Shown here piece by piece: positions 19,198 through 27,736 of a stretch of 64,000 nucleotides of DNA. The DNA is from Pseudomonadales bacterium. GTDB taxonomy: Bacteria; Pseudomonadota; Gammaproteobacteria; Pseudomonadales; UBA7434. The notes below the pieces were generated by a model that saw only the letters and a program-made list of their open reading frames with translations, was not told where the DNA came from and searched no databases. Both the position numbers and the translations under genes were made by a program. The DNA lies in the NCBI GenBank assembly GCA_028223755.1, contig JAOIUY010000005.1:62001-126000 (forward strand), given 5' to 3'. How positions within the stretch are numbered: the first letter of the stretch is position 1; each line of letters begins with the position of its first letter.

Positions 19198-20001
19198 TTA
19201 CTCAAAAAAGCACAATACTAAGTCATTAAACTCATCAGGTTTTTCAGCATGCAACCAATGGCCCGCACCTGCAATCTCCTTAAAAGAACTGTTAGGAAAC
19301 AGCACTCGACTTACCGCTTCGTACTTAGCTTGAATATAGTTAGAGCGTTCACCGCCAATAAATAACACCGGGCTTTCAAAGGCATGATGATCACCATCTA
19401 ATGACAAGCCCTGCCTAAGCTCTGCATAGTTTTGAATAATGGCAGGTAAGTTCATGCGCCAGCGAAACCCCTCATCATGCTTATCTAAGTTTTGCATCAG
19501 AAACAAGCTAACGGCTTTATCATCGATTGATGCCTCAATAAGCTGCTGCACCGCTGCCCTACTGACAGCTTGCTGGACATCAATATCGCCCAGCGTTTCT
19601 AGAATCTCATCATGTTTAGCTGGGTAAGTAACTGGAGCAATATCAGCGACAATTAATTTGTTCACCCTTTGCGGATAGCGAAGCGCAATACTCATCGCCA
19701 CCTTTCCACCTAGGGAGTGTCCAAGTAAATTCACGGCATCTAACTCAAGGCGATCAAACATAGCCACCACATGATCAGCCATCGAAGTGATTGTCATCTC
19801 ATCAACATGGGGTGAACGACCATGATTCGGTAAGTCGAAAGAGAAAACCGCAAACTGATCAGACAATGCACGCGAGATCGTACCTAAATTGCGCCCCATA
19901 CCAAAAAGACCATGAAGCAACACAACGGGCGGTTTACCATTTTCACTATTCGATTCACCGCTTCGAATCACATTTAAATCTAAATCAATACTCTCTAGCA
20001 T
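19198..20001 (-). CDS. Alpha/beta-fold hydrolase, YbfF-like esterase
   Basis: A 267-residue cytoplasmic serine hydrolase. The nucleophile is Ser96 in LLGHSLGGKVAMS. The oxyanion segment is VVLLHGLFGMGRNLG, and the catalytic His248 lies in GAGHWLHAEKPDEF. These segments follow E. coli YbfF (acyl-CoA/palmitoyl esterase) closely, so YbfF is the best comparison; the natural substrate is not clear. It is a stand-alone gene, divergent from the lipoprotein gene at 20205. Confidence 0.88.
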   Translation of the reverse strand: MLESIDLDLNVIRSGESNSENGKPPVVLLHGLFGMGRNLGTISRALSDQFAVFSFDLPNHGRSPHVDEMTITSMADHVVAMFDRLELDAVNLLGHSLGGKVAMSIALRYPQRVNKLIVADIAPVTYPAKHDEILETLGDIDVQQAVSRAAVQQLIEASIDDKAVSLFLMQNLDKHDEGFRWRMNLPAIIQNYAELRQGLSLDGDHHAFESPVLFIGGERSNYIQAKYEAVSRVLFPNSSFKEIAGAGHWLHAEKPDEFNDLVLCFFE

Positions 20002-20204
20002 CTTAATACCGTGCCTGTTGTGGGATAGTTATGTGATAGTTGTGTGCTAAATAAAGGCTAAACGTAGGTTAAACTTTTACATAATTAAAATTATACAGGC
20101 TAAACCACGATAACCAGCACTGTTATTACCCAACGCAATTGGTAGAATAGCAAAACGTTTATTAAGTAAGCTCGTTATACTTCTTCTAGTCTAGGATTTT
20201 ATCT

Positions 20205-21041
20205 ATGAAGCCATCCACCTTGAACCCTTTCAATAAAATCCAAGCTACTTTAAGCCCTCATTTGCGAGCAAGCCTGCGAGGATTATTGATACTCTTAATA
20301 GGGCTGCTTCTTTCCGCCTGCCAAAGCACCTCATTTAATGATACCGCCTACCCCTACACCATCAACACTGAAAAGTTAGAAGCCGAAAGCATCAACAAAC
20401 TTATCATTGCCCACGTTAACTTTGGCGCGCCAGCTAAACATTATTTAAGAGATTATGAAAAAACTATCGACAAAAAAGTGATCGCTCAATTGGAATCGGG
20501 TGGTTATAGCGTTGAAAGCAATACACTATTTAGAAAGGCATGGCGCGATGCAGTAAGAAAATACGGCGAACCCTTTAGTCCTATCACATCCCAAATTAAC
20601 CCCAGAGCATTTCAACGTGTCGTTTACACCGCATTAAATACTCTAAAAGAACAGGCCGATATTCAAGCGGTGGTTTTTACCGATTTAGTAGAGCGCCAAG
20701 TCGTCTTTGGCAGCCATATTAATCGCAGCGCAAAATGGGACGGCGTATTACGAAAACCAAAAATTAAAGGCGCAGGAACCGGGGTTTCACAAGGCTTCGA
20801 CTGGTCGCAAACAGTTCCCGCCGCATCGCTTTCAGTGACTATTTATCATGTCGATGGGCAGCGTTTATTTCAAAGCGTTGGCGGTCTAGAAATTACACGA
20901 CAGCTCGACCCCAATAAAGGCAGTAATGGCCGATTTGTCCGACGGGATAAATTATTTACTGGCCACTCGAATGTACGACAAGGCGTTAATCTTGCTTTGC
21001 ACCCTCTCGTTAAAATGAAAGGCTACCCAGAAAAAGACTAA
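20205..21041 (+). CDS. Putative lipoprotein of unknown function
   Basis: A 278-residue protein with an unusually long N-terminal region before a hydrophobic stretch and the lipobox LLSAC, giving lipidated Cys39 followed by Gln-Ser (outer-membrane sorting expected). The mature part has no family I recognise. It is mixed alpha/beta and basic near the C-terminus (KGSNGRFVRRDKLF), with a SQGFDWSQTVPAASLSVTIYHVDGQ segment that looks like a beta sheet. No operon partner; the convergent Tag-like gene ends 28 bases away. Confidence 0.65.
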   Translation: MKPSTLNPFNKIQATLSPHLRASLRGLLILLIGLLLSACQSTSFNDTAYPYTINTEKLEAESINKLIIAHVNFGAPAKHYLRDYEKTIDKKVIAQLESGGYSVESNTLFRKAWRDAVRKYGEPFSPITSQINPRAFQRVVYTALNTLKEQADIQAVVFTDLVERQVVFGSHINRSAKWDGVLRKPKIKGAGTGVSQGFDWSQTVPAASLSVTIYHVDGQRLFQSVGGLEITRQLDPNKGSNGRFVRRDKLFTGHSNVRQGVNLALHPLVKMKGYPEKD

Positions 21042-21069
21042 TTCAAAAAAATGGTTGGTATAAAAAAGA

Positions 21070-21756
21070 TTAACCCGCTAAATAACTTAGGATACGAGAG
21101 ATTTCACACAGTGGCCGACCGCTTTGTTCGGCCCAAGCCACAAAGGCTTTTTGCACTTCAAGCATCGCCGTCTTTGACTTAGGCTCGCGATCAACAACGC
21201 CCAAACCCACCAACACCGCAACAGTATCGTTAGTTAATAAAAACGTATCCACACCGGCCATCCGTAAAAAGCGAGAACCTGAGTGACCACCTAAATGCGC
21301 ACCTCGCTTTTTTAAATCTAACCACAAACTGACAATATCATCAGAAGGCCAATCAGCTAACCACTGACCAAAGCTGCCGTGCGACTGCTCAACGTCACAA
21401 ACCAATACCGCATTAGTGCGAATCGACTTTATCTTTCCCCAGTGTCGAATAATTCCCTCTGCTTGCAGAATACCCTCTAAGCCTTCATCACTGAGTGCTG
21501 CTAATGCGCGAGGATTAAAACCATAACAAGCGCGCTCAAAAGCCGGCCATTTTTTATCGACCATTTTATGCTGCAGACCAGAACGAAAAACTCGACGCGA
21601 TATTAGCGACAAATACTCTGCGTCAGAACGCGCAATTAATTGCTTTCGAGTAGCCAAACTGGGTAGCTGTGATTCAAGATCGCGCGCTGATGCAAACCGT
21701 TTAAGCGCTTGTGTATAAATCCAATCAAAATCTCGAGGCGGAAATTTTTTTGTCAT
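21070..21756 (-). CDS. tag: DNA-3-methyladenine glycosylase I-like protein
   Basis: Base-excision repair enzyme of the Tag family, removing 3-methyladenine from DNA. The 228 residues show the helix-hairpin-helix glycosylase fold: FRSGLQHKMVDKKWPAFERACYGFNPRALAAL near the N-terminus, IIRHWGKIKSIRTNA, and a C-terminal GSRFLRMAGVDTFLLTNDTVAVLVGLGVV. The cysteine/histidine zinc site of E. coli Tag is not evident, so this belongs to the shorter zinc-free branch. It ends the minus-strand pair msrB-tag (23-base gap), which suggests a stress-repair unit. Confidence 0.85.
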   Translation of the reverse strand: MTKKFPPRDFDWIYTQALKRFASARDLESQLPSLATRKQLIARSDAEYLSLISRRVFRSGLQHKMVDKKWPAFERACYGFNPRALAALSDEGLEGILQAEGIIRHWGKIKSIRTNAVLVCDVEQSHGSFGQWLADWPSDDIVSLWLDLKKRGAHLGGHSGSRFLRMAGVDTFLLTNDTVAVLVGLGVVDREPKSKTAMLEVQKAFVAWAEQSGRPLCEISRILSYLAG

Positions 21757-21779
21757 ACTTATTCTCTTAATCCAAACGC

Positions 21780-22196
21780 TTACTTTTCGCTATTTTCACT
21801 ACTCTCTGCATCAGAAAAGTCCAATGATGCCGAATTAATACAATAACGCATCCCCGTTGGCGCAGGGCCATCACTAAATACATGGCCCAAATGAGCATCG
21901 CAACGAGCACAAGTCACCTCGATGCGCTGCATACCATGCGAACTATCGACATGTTCAGCCACCACACCATCGGCACCCGGCTGGTAAAAACTTGGCCAGC
22001 CAGAACCTGAATCATATTTATTATCGGCATCAAACAACACCGCCTGACAGCATTTACACAGGTACTTTCCTGCTGCCTTCATATCGTTATATTTACCCGT
22101 AAAAGCTCGTTCAGTGCCCTTTTGTCGAGTAATCTGATACTCCTCAGCCGACAGCTGCTCGCGCCATTGGGTATCCGTTTTAATTACTTTTGTCAT
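21780..22196 (-). CDS. msrB: Peptide-methionine (R)-S-oxide reductase
   Basis: Repairs oxidised methionine (R-sulfoxide) in proteins. It is 138 residues, the standard size. Zinc ligands are the pairs Cys47/Cys50 (CKCC) and Cys96/Cys99 (CARC). The catalytic cysteine is Cys119 in [12 protein letters not shown]. Other hallmarks are SGSGWPSF and HLGHVF. The tail is Ser/Glu-rich. Followed by the Tag-like gene on the same strand. Confidence 0.97.
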   Translation of the reverse strand: MTKVIKTDTQWREQLSAEEYQITRQKGTERAFTGKYNDMKAAGKYLCKCCQAVLFDADNKYDSGSGWPSFYQPGADGVVAEHVDSSHGMQRIEVTCARCDAHLGHVFSDGPAPTGMRYCINSASLDFSDAESSENSEK

Positions 22197-22365
22197 ATTT
22201 CACTCGTTAAGATCAAGGTCTACGTGTTCATAGCATGGGTTTATGTAGATATTACATCGCCAGCCATCGCAAGGTAAGTCTATAATCCTTATAAGTTAAA
22301 CGAAAATAAATTGATTTTATCGCTAGCCCTTTCAATATGGCTATCGACAGATAAGAGACTGACTG

Positions 22366-23580
22366 ATGTCCAGTATTTCAAAATCCAGTAAGTTACAAGA
22401 TGTCTGTTATGACATTCGTGGACCCGTGCTGCGCGAGGCCACTCGCCTCGAAGATGAAGGTCACCGCATACTTAAACTCAATATCGGTAATCCAGCCGCC
22501 TTTGGCATGCTTACGCCTGATGAAATACTACAAGATGTGATCCGCAACCTTCCCGATGCTCAGGGTTACTGTGACTCAAAGGGACTCTATTCAGCGCGCA
22601 AAGCCATTATGCAAGACTGTCAATTACGTGGCGTTGAAGGTGTTGAAGTCGATGATATCTACTTGGGCAACGGTGTCAGCGAACTGATTGTCATGGCCAT
22701 GCAAGGCCTTCTCAATAATGGCGATGAAGTACTCATCCCCGCCCCCGATTATCCCTTGTGGACTGCAGCCGTCACATTGTGCGGAGGCAAGCCGGTACAT
22801 TATGTCTGTGACGAGCAAGCCGACTGGCAACCCGATATCGAAGATATCAAAAGTAAAATTACCGACCGTACCCGCGCGATAGTTGTTATTAATCCTAACA
22901 ATCCAACTGGTGCCGTCTACGAAAAAGAAACCCTAGAGCAACTCGCGCAAGTTGCAAGGGACCATAAATTAGTCGTCTGTGCTGATGAGATCTATGATCG
23001 CATCCTCTACGATGGCACCGTCCATACCCCCTTTGCTACCGTAGCGCATGATTTACTCTGCCTATCATTTAATGGCTTATCTAAATCCTACCGCCTAGCA
23101 GGCTTCCGTTCAGGCTGGATGATATTAACTGGCCGCAAAGAAGACACTAAAGACTTTATTGAAGGCTTAGATATTTTAGCGTCCATGCGACTGTGCGCTA
23201 ATGTACCTGCGCAGTTTGCTATCCAAACAGCACTCGGTGGTTATCAAAGTATTAACGACCTAGTACTACCGACAGGAAGACTAGGCGCACAACGTGATGT
23301 CGCCTACAACAAGCTTATTGAAATTCCGGGAGTAAGCTGCGTCAAACCAAAGGGTGCTATTTATATGTTCCCTAAACTCGACGAGAAAATGTATCCGATT
23401 GTCGATGATGAAAAATTCATCTTAGACTTATTGTTAGAACAAAAAATGTTGTTAGTTCAAGGCTCAGCATTTAATTTACAAAGTAAAAATCATTTAAGAA
23501 TAGTCTTCTTGCCAGAGCAATTCGTATTAGGCGATGCTATTGACCGGTTGGCAAAATTCTTGGAAGACCGTAGAAAATAA
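22366..23580 (+). CDS. alaA: Glutamate-pyruvate aminotransferase AlaA (class I PLP aminotransferase)
   Basis: Makes alanine from pyruvate and glutamate with pyridoxal phosphate. The 404-residue protein carries the PLP lysine Lys240 in SFNGLSKSYRLAGFRSGW. It also has INPNNPTGAVY and ADEIYDRILYDG. The N-terminal GHRILKLNIGNPAAFGM is typical of E. coli AlaA (YfbQ). The start follows a purine-rich stretch (ATAAGAGACTG). A hairpin follows the stop. Confidence 0.95.
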   Translation: MSSISKSSKLQDVCYDIRGPVLREATRLEDEGHRILKLNIGNPAAFGMLTPDEILQDVIRNLPDAQGYCDSKGLYSARKAIMQDCQLRGVEGVEVDDIYLGNGVSELIVMAMQGLLNNGDEVLIPAPDYPLWTAAVTLCGGKPVHYVCDEQADWQPDIEDIKSKITDRTRAIVVINPNNPTGAVYEKETLEQLAQVARDHKLVVCADEIYDRILYDGTVHTPFATVAHDLLCLSFNGLSKSYRLAGFRSGWMILTGRKEDTKDFIEGLDILASMRLCANVPAQFAIQTALGGYQSINDLVLPTGRLGAQRDVAYNKLIEIPGVSCVKPKGAIYMFPKLDEKMYPIVDDEKFILDLLLEQKMLLVQGSAFNLQSKNHLRIVFLPEQFVLGDAIDRLAKFLEDRRK

Positions 23581-23587
23581 TGAGATA

Positions 23588-23607
23588 AGTGCTTTTAGAA
23601 AAGCACT
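23588..23607. terminator. Bidirectional hairpin between alaA and the thioesterase gene
   Basis: AGTGCTTTT and AAAAGCACT form a 9-bp stem with almost no loop, between two convergent genes. U-rich arms exist in both directions, so it can end both transcripts. Confidence 0.65.
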
Positions 23608-23956
23608 AAATAGGTTGCTTACGGTCTTGATCATCAACGTTAACAAACGTCATATTGGTTGAAAATAACACCCGCTCAGGGTCACTGTCTTTCACCTGGC
23701 CAAACACGCTAATTCGATAAGTGACTGAAGTCTTACCTAAGCGCTCCTGCTCTGCCCTAAATAACAACACTTCACCTTTTTCGATACGATAGCGAAACTC
23801 AACATTATCCATCGCAACAGTGACAAAACGTCGGCCAGGAAAATCGACCGTCGCCGTGACATAAGCAATCTCATCAATCCAATTTAATAAATTGCCACCA
23901 AAAAGATAGCCGTAATGATTAATATGCTCAGGCAATACCAGCTTGTAATGATCCAT
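23606..23956 (-). CDS. Acyl-CoA thioesterase (YciA-like hotdog protein)
   Basis: A 116-residue hotdog-fold protein that probably hydrolyses acyl-CoA. The segment HINHYGYLFGGNLLNWIDEIAYVTA corresponds to the family's nphGtlFGG...wiDe active-site region, with the catalytic Asp in WIDE. VEFRYRIEKGEVLLFRAE follows. Starting at 23956 puts Met just before the hotdog sequence; GAGG lies 14-15 bases upstream, longer than ideal. An open frame extends to 24040 but would overlap the aquaporin gene. It follows the aquaporin gene at 37 bases on the same strand. Confidence 0.85.
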   Translation of the reverse strand: MDHYKLVLPEHINHYGYLFGGNLLNWIDEIAYVTATVDFPGRRFVTVAMDNVEFRYRIEKGEVLLFRAEQERLGKTSVTYRISVFGQVKDSDPERVLFSTNMTFVNVDDQDRKQPI

Positions 23957-23993
23957 AATTTTTAAACGAACCTCACTTAAAGAACCAATTAAT

Positions 23994-24650
23994 CTATTCT
24001 TCTTGCAGAAAAGCCATGAACAACATTGCCAATACCGCACCGATTATTTGGCACACAATAAAGGCTGAAATAAATTCAGGATTGATACCCGTAAAACTAT
24101 CACTAAAGCCACGCGCAATAGTTACCGCTGGATTAGCAAAAGAGGTTGAAGAAGTAAACCAATAACCCGCAGAAATATACAAGCCAACGGCAGGCGCAAC
24201 GGCTAACAAATGAAGTTTTCTAACGCCTAGTATTGTCACTAGTAAACCAAAGGTTGCAACAACCTCGGATAAATAAATATTAAAACCGCCACGATCATTT
24301 TCTGACAATTGAAACAAATCCAAACCGAACATTGCGTGAACCAGCATGACGCCAAACAAACCACCAGCGCATTGAAAAACGATAAAGACGATTAATTGTT
24401 TAACACTAATCTCTTTCTTTAGATACATCACCAAACTAACAACGGGGTTAAAGTGCGCACCTGAAATGGCAATAAAAATCCAAATTAAAGCCGTTAAACC
24501 CACCCCCGTCGCTATGGTATTAGCCAGCAATATACTTAGCTGGTCCGTAGATAGGCCTTGCGCCATAATCCCAGAACCAATAACGACCATCACTAAAAAA
24601 CAGGTACCAACAAATTCAGCCAAGCTAGCTCGAAGTAATGCTTTATTCAT
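23994..24650 (-). CDS. Aquaporin family channel (MIP)
   Basis: An inner-membrane water or small-solute channel, 218 residues with six hydrophobic segments. The two pore motifs are Asn-Pro-Val at 68-70 (GAHFNPVVSL) and Asn-Pro-Ala at 173-175 (FANPAVTIAR), with the selectivity Arg180 after the second. The first motif is NPV where NPA is usual, as in several bacterial AqpS-like channels. Its start codon lies inside the 3' end of a DNA methyltransferase remnant on the same strand, which also supplies the GGTGAG ribosome-binding sequence. Confidence 0.9.
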   Translation of the reverse strand: MNKALLRASLAEFVGTCFLVMVVIGSGIMAQGLSTDQLSILLANTIATGVGLTALIWIFIAISGAHFNPVVSLVMYLKKEISVKQLIVFIVFQCAGGLFGVMLVHAMFGLDLFQLSENDRGGFNIYLSEVVATFGLLVTILGVRKLHLLAVAPAVGLYISAGYWFTSSTSFANPAVTIARGFSDSFTGINPEFISAFIVCQIIGAVLAMLFMAFLQEE

Positions 24651-24813
24651 TAATCAACTCACCGTCACCAACAGATGGCTCCAGTATTCTTATGATATTA
24701 TTTTTATCGCAAGAGTAGCGCTGCAAGATTTTCGCAGCCACAAAATCTGCTAACTCTAGCGGAGTGAAGGTTTCGCCTGTTTTTTTTACATTGCTCTGAT
24801 TTTTATATCGCAT
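24643..24813 (-). pseudogene. Remnant of an N6-adenine DNA methyltransferase (N-terminal 56 residues)
   Basis: A short frame from ATG 24813 to TAA 24643 encodes 56 residues. Residues 12-27 read TGETFTPLELADFVAA and residues 41-52 read IRILEPSVGDGE. These are the first two hallmarks of N6-adenine methylases of restriction-modification type (the fTPxelvdf lead-in and the SAM-binding motif I, LDPsxGdG). The rest of the enzyme, including the catalytic NPPY motif, is absent; the frame runs into the aquaporin start. It is therefore probably a truncated relic left by a deletion. No restriction gene is seen nearby. Confidence 0.6.
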
Positions 24814-25114
24814 GCTGACTTTTCGGTTGGTATTGATACTTGCTGTAAACTTCTATTCTTGGTAGGGAACATTATTGTTTACCTGTAACGCTATAATAGC
24901 TCCATACAACCATTTTAAATACCTCGATTTTTAGTAAGTTACTGTGAAATTCACCAGAGGAATATTTATATGCTCAACCAAAACAGTGAAATTTGCATAG
25001 AAGGATGGTAAAGGGTATCTGCACAGCGCCTCACTATGTCAGTCAGTCATTTTGTCAAATATACAGCTAAACGGCTGTAAACCGTGCAGTTTTGACGGTT
25101 TTAACTATAGTAAC
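24814..25114. other. 301-bp region without a clear gene
   Basis: AT-rich sequence between the methyltransferase remnant and the small ORF at 25115. Short inverted repeats occur around 25060-25110 (for example ACAGC/GCTGT and AACCGTGCAG-like pieces). Nothing else can be assigned. Confidence 0.4.
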
Positions 25115-25372
25115 CTACTGGGTTCGTTGATTTGGTAACGGTGGTTGCGGACGAATAGGTGTGAAGTCTGTTCGTTCAGTGTCTTTTGGTGTCGTCTGCT
25201 GTTGCGGTTGTTGTTTGACTATCTTCGTCTTTGGCACAGCTACAGTACGTGTCACTGTCTTTGTTTCTGGTTTTGCCATCTTCTTTGCTAATACTACTAC
25301 GCTATTGCTTGTGCTCAACATCAATTCAAGTGCTGCCCACTTTGTTTCAGTAGTCACACGTTTGTGCAACAT
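25115..25372 (-). CDS. Small basic Thr/Gln/Pro-rich hypothetical protein
   Basis: An 85-residue frame. The first half is a possible helix (KWAALELMLSTSNSVVVLAKK). The second half is a low-complexity basic Lys/Thr/Val stretch, then glutamines and prolines. No ribosome binding site is obvious and no family is recognised. It lies just outside the guaA-linked elements, next to a methyltransferase remnant. It may be spurious. Confidence 0.3.
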   Translation of the reverse strand: MLHKRVTTETKWAALELMLSTSNSVVVLAKKMAKPETKTVTRTVAVPKTKIVKQQPQQQTTPKDTERTDFTPIRPQPPLPNQRTQ

Positions 25373-25440
25373 TTTGTGTAACTGTATGAAAAAAGACTAA
25401 TAAAATCAACGATTGATTTGTTGTTGTGAAAGTAATGTGC

Positions 25441-25470
25441 AAGTCATTAATTCAATTAAATCAATGACTT
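25441..25470. repeat. 8-bp inverted repeat near the left element boundary
   Basis: AAGTCATT (25441-25448) and AATGACTT (25463-25470) flank a 14-base AT-only spacer, 12 bases before the left copy of the guaA-end repeat. It could be the original guaA terminator, displaced by the insertions; this is a guess. Confidence 0.5.
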
Positions 25471-25481
25471 ACACTAGAAAA

Positions 25482-25497
25482 ACTACTCCCACTCAAT
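25482..25497. other. Left att repeat (copy of the guaA 3' end)
   Basis: ACTACTCCCACTCAAT is identical to 32056-32071, which covers the guaA stop codon and last codons on the minus strand. It marks the left edge of the inserted region. Confidence 0.75.
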
Positions 25498-25634
25498 GAC
25501 ATCCTGATCATAACCCATTGATTATATTGATATTTTAAAAAGTGTGAAACAGATGGGTCTACATAAAATTTCACACTCAACAATAATACCCTTCGCCAAT
25601 ATGTACAACCATTTTTACTTACACAGTGTGAATA

Positions 25635-26573
25635 TCATGAGTCGTATTTCTGCTTCAGCAAAATAATCAAATAATCCAAATCCTTTTCGCCTTTTAAAAT
25701 ATACTCATACTGCTCTTTATGACTTGTTGCCTTTAATTCAAAAAGACTTTTGGGGTCTTGTAAATCAAATATGACCTTTTGCGATTCAACATCACCTTTA
25801 AAATCAATCCTTCTAAGCAAGTGAATTTTAATCTGATTCTTTTGAATGTTTAGATAAATTTTTACTTTATTATTATTGAGAATACTGATGTGGTGTTTTT
25901 TAAATCTAAACCCAACATTCTCCCAACCTGACACTCTCTCTTTTAACTCAAAATATAGATCTTTAACTTTTTCACTAGCATTAGTGAGGTGACTATCTTC
26001 ATCGTAGACTTCAATTTCGTCGGTGACATTTTTAATCACTGTCCCCTTTTCTTTTCCAACACTTTTTATGCTTTCTTTAGAATTTGATGATATTTGATTC
26101 AAACAGATTGTGTCATTTGCAAACCTTGATATTTCCCATAACTCAAATGGAACATCCTTAAAGTTTACACTTGTCTTCTGATAGGCACTAAAAGATGTTG
26201 AAACAAAGATTATTCTAGATTGTGACCAATCAACCTGATCTCGCTTTAAAGTCTCTTTTAAATTTTCATTAAATTCCAAAACAAAGTCTGACTTGTTATT
26301 TAGCATTGTCGAAAGATATGAATAACCCTGGTCTATTACCGAATAAGATTTATCTCTCTTATATTCGATGATTACAAATGAATTTGTCTCTTCATCAAAG
26401 CAAAGTGAATCCAACCTAAAATCACCCACTGTAAATTCACTTTTTACCAACCTCAAACCAAATAATTCCTGAGTATTAGTCTCAATAATGGTTTGTATTT
26501 CTTTTTCAAGTTTAAATGGCAGTGAATCCAATGGAGTAAGTTGGTTATTTTTAAGTTTAAAAAGTTGATTCAT
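25635..26573 (-). CDS. Predicted PD-(D/E)XK endonuclease-like protein with C-terminal DUF5655-like domain
   Basis: A 312-residue protein. The N-terminal domain has the layout of NucS/PD-(D/E)XK nucleases: NTQELFGLRLV, then Asp55 in DFRLDSLCFD, then Glu70-Tyr-Lys72 in FVIIEYKRDKS, and Gln82 in IDQGYSYL. The middle is a linker rich in Ser, Lys and Glu. The last ~105 residues (from VKDLYFELKERVSGW) resemble DUF5655, often found with such nucleases. Members are suspected to cut or sense DNA, possibly in defence; that role is inference. It is the largest gene of element A, transcribed leftward. The TGTGAAA-type repeats lie on both sides of the gene. Confidence 0.7.
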   Translation of the reverse strand: MNQLFKLKNNQLTPLDSLPFKLEKEIQTIIETNTQELFGLRLVKSEFTVGDFRLDSLCFDEETNSFVIIEYKRDKSYSVIDQGYSYLSTMLNNKSDFVLEFNENLKETLKRDQVDWSQSRIIFVSTSFSAYQKTSVNFKDVPFELWEISRFANDTICLNQISSNSKESIKSVGKEKGTVIKNVTDEIEVYDEDSHLTNASEKVKDLYFELKERVSGWENVGFRFKKHHISILNNNKVKIYLNIQKNQIKIHLLRRIDFKGDVESQKVIFDLQDPKSLFELKATSHKEQYEYILKGEKDLDYLIILLKQKYDS

Positions 26574-26718
26574 AGATGTCCTCTATTCACACTGCCAAAT
26601 GGTTGATATAACTTTAACACAGAAATTATTTGATATTCACATGCAAATAAATATCAATATATTTCAAAGAAAAAATTACATAAATAAATATAGAAATAAA
26701 ATCACACAGGAGTGCAAG

Positions 26719-27003
26719 ATGAGACATACATTAATCAACTTCAATATACCCAACCATCTAAAAAACAATTTGGATATGCTCGTTAAATTCAAGCGGGTCT
26801 CAAGAACATCAATTCTTAATAAAATCATTGAAGAATTTTGTCGAACTGAATTAAAACTTATTAAAGAGGATAGACAGATAAACGAATTAATCAGTAGTTA
26901 TGCAGATAACACATCAACGCCATTCGTTCACAACGATGAACCGATTAATATTCCAATGATTCATGACTATTCACACACAGATGACGATTTCGTAAGACTA
27001 TGA
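26719..27003 (+). CDS. Ribbon-helix-helix (CopG/Arc-like) DNA-binding protein
   Basis: A 94-residue protein. ATG 26719 is chosen because AGGAG lies 7 bases upstream; the open frame extends further but with AT-rich, unlikely coding sequence. Residues 1-43 fit a ribbon-helix-helix fold: a beta strand (HTLINFNIP), helix 1 (HLKNNLDMLVKFKR) and helix 2 (SRTSILNKIIEEFCR). The C-terminal tail is acidic. Such small regulators often control the genes of mobile elements. The stop overlaps the next gene by ATGA, so they form an operon. Element B has an analogous protein at 30368. Confidence 0.7.
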   Translation: MRHTLINFNIPNHLKNNLDMLVKFKRVSRTSILNKIIEEFCRTELKLIKEDRQINELISSYADNTSTPFVHNDEPINIPMIHDYSHTDDDFVRL

Positions 27004-27185
27004 TTACTGAAAATCATCAAATATTGCCAAAAGCACAAATTATTCGACATATCCAAAGTCAAAGAGCGACAAAATGTCATGTATTTGACATTACATCACA
27101 GCAGGACAAAAAAAATCTTATAAAGGAAGTTGATGCCTTAATAAGAAGAAACTCGATATCAGTTGTTTTAGTGGAAAATAACTAG
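27000..27185 (+). CDS. Small hypothetical protein coupled to the RHH gene
   Basis: 61 residues, overlapping the ribbon-helix-helix gene by four bases (ATGA). It is basic with two predicted helices and a beta-like end (SISVVLVENN). No family is recognised. The overlap with the RHH gene is reminiscent of toxin-antitoxin or element-control pairs, but nothing in the sequence proves this. Confidence 0.5.
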   Translation: MITENHQILPKAQIIRHIQSQRATKCHVFDITSQQDKKNLIKEVDALIRRNSISVVLVENN

Positions 27186-27736
27186 TTAATCAAACTTAAA
27201 ATTCATATTTCACCCAATCTTAAGAGTAAGAAACCACTTACCTTTTGAGATGACTAGCATGCGCTAAATGGTCATATTTTTATGCACTTTTTTTTAAAGA
27301 TTGTATAAAGAACATATAAAAAAAAATGAATACAAACAAACACATTAAGCATGAGACGAGACGGTGGATTGCCCGTTAATCTTGCTTCATAGATTAACTC
27401 CAACGTTTGTCTATTGAACTCACTCATCGGTATTTTCAGGGTTACCCTAGGTTACTTATCGCTATCCATCACATCTCCTTTACGTTTCTTTAACCAATAC
27501 TTAAGCAATCAAGAGCAGAACTCCTGACGGTATTTACCTAAAGTGACGGAGACTTATCTCAACATCGAGGTCTATAAATCATAAGTATTTATGATCTATT
27601 TATGTCCTGAAGTAGGGTGAGGAACGGATACTTAAAGAATCCGCAGATGTCCGATTTGACCGAATCTTAAGTGACTGTATTGACAGCAAACCTCAATCTA
27701 TATTTTAATTTGGCGAGGTGTTCAGGGAGATCTTTT
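27186..27736. other. 551-bp region with an interrupted small minus-strand frame
   Basis: No intact gene. On the minus strand, an ATG at 27469 with GGAG upstream gives five codons, then a TAA (27452-27454). The same frame continues past the stop to 27272 and reads RVTLKIPMSEFNRQTLEL and ARLTGNPPSRLML, which looks like coding sequence. It may be a small gene broken by a nonsense mutation. GTTACCCTAG at 27441 resembles the end repeats of element B. A short palindrome lies near 27575-27600. Confidence 0.4.

Noticed and set aside
25161..25400. 79-codon plus-strand frame opposite the small Thr/Gln-rich ORF
   Set aside because: Val/Cys-rich antisense image of the minus-strand low-complexity sequence; no start signal.
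27671..27736. Extended N-terminus for the zinc-ribbon protein
   Set aside because: The internal ATG at 27737 has a strong AGGGAGA site and starts directly with the CxxC motif.
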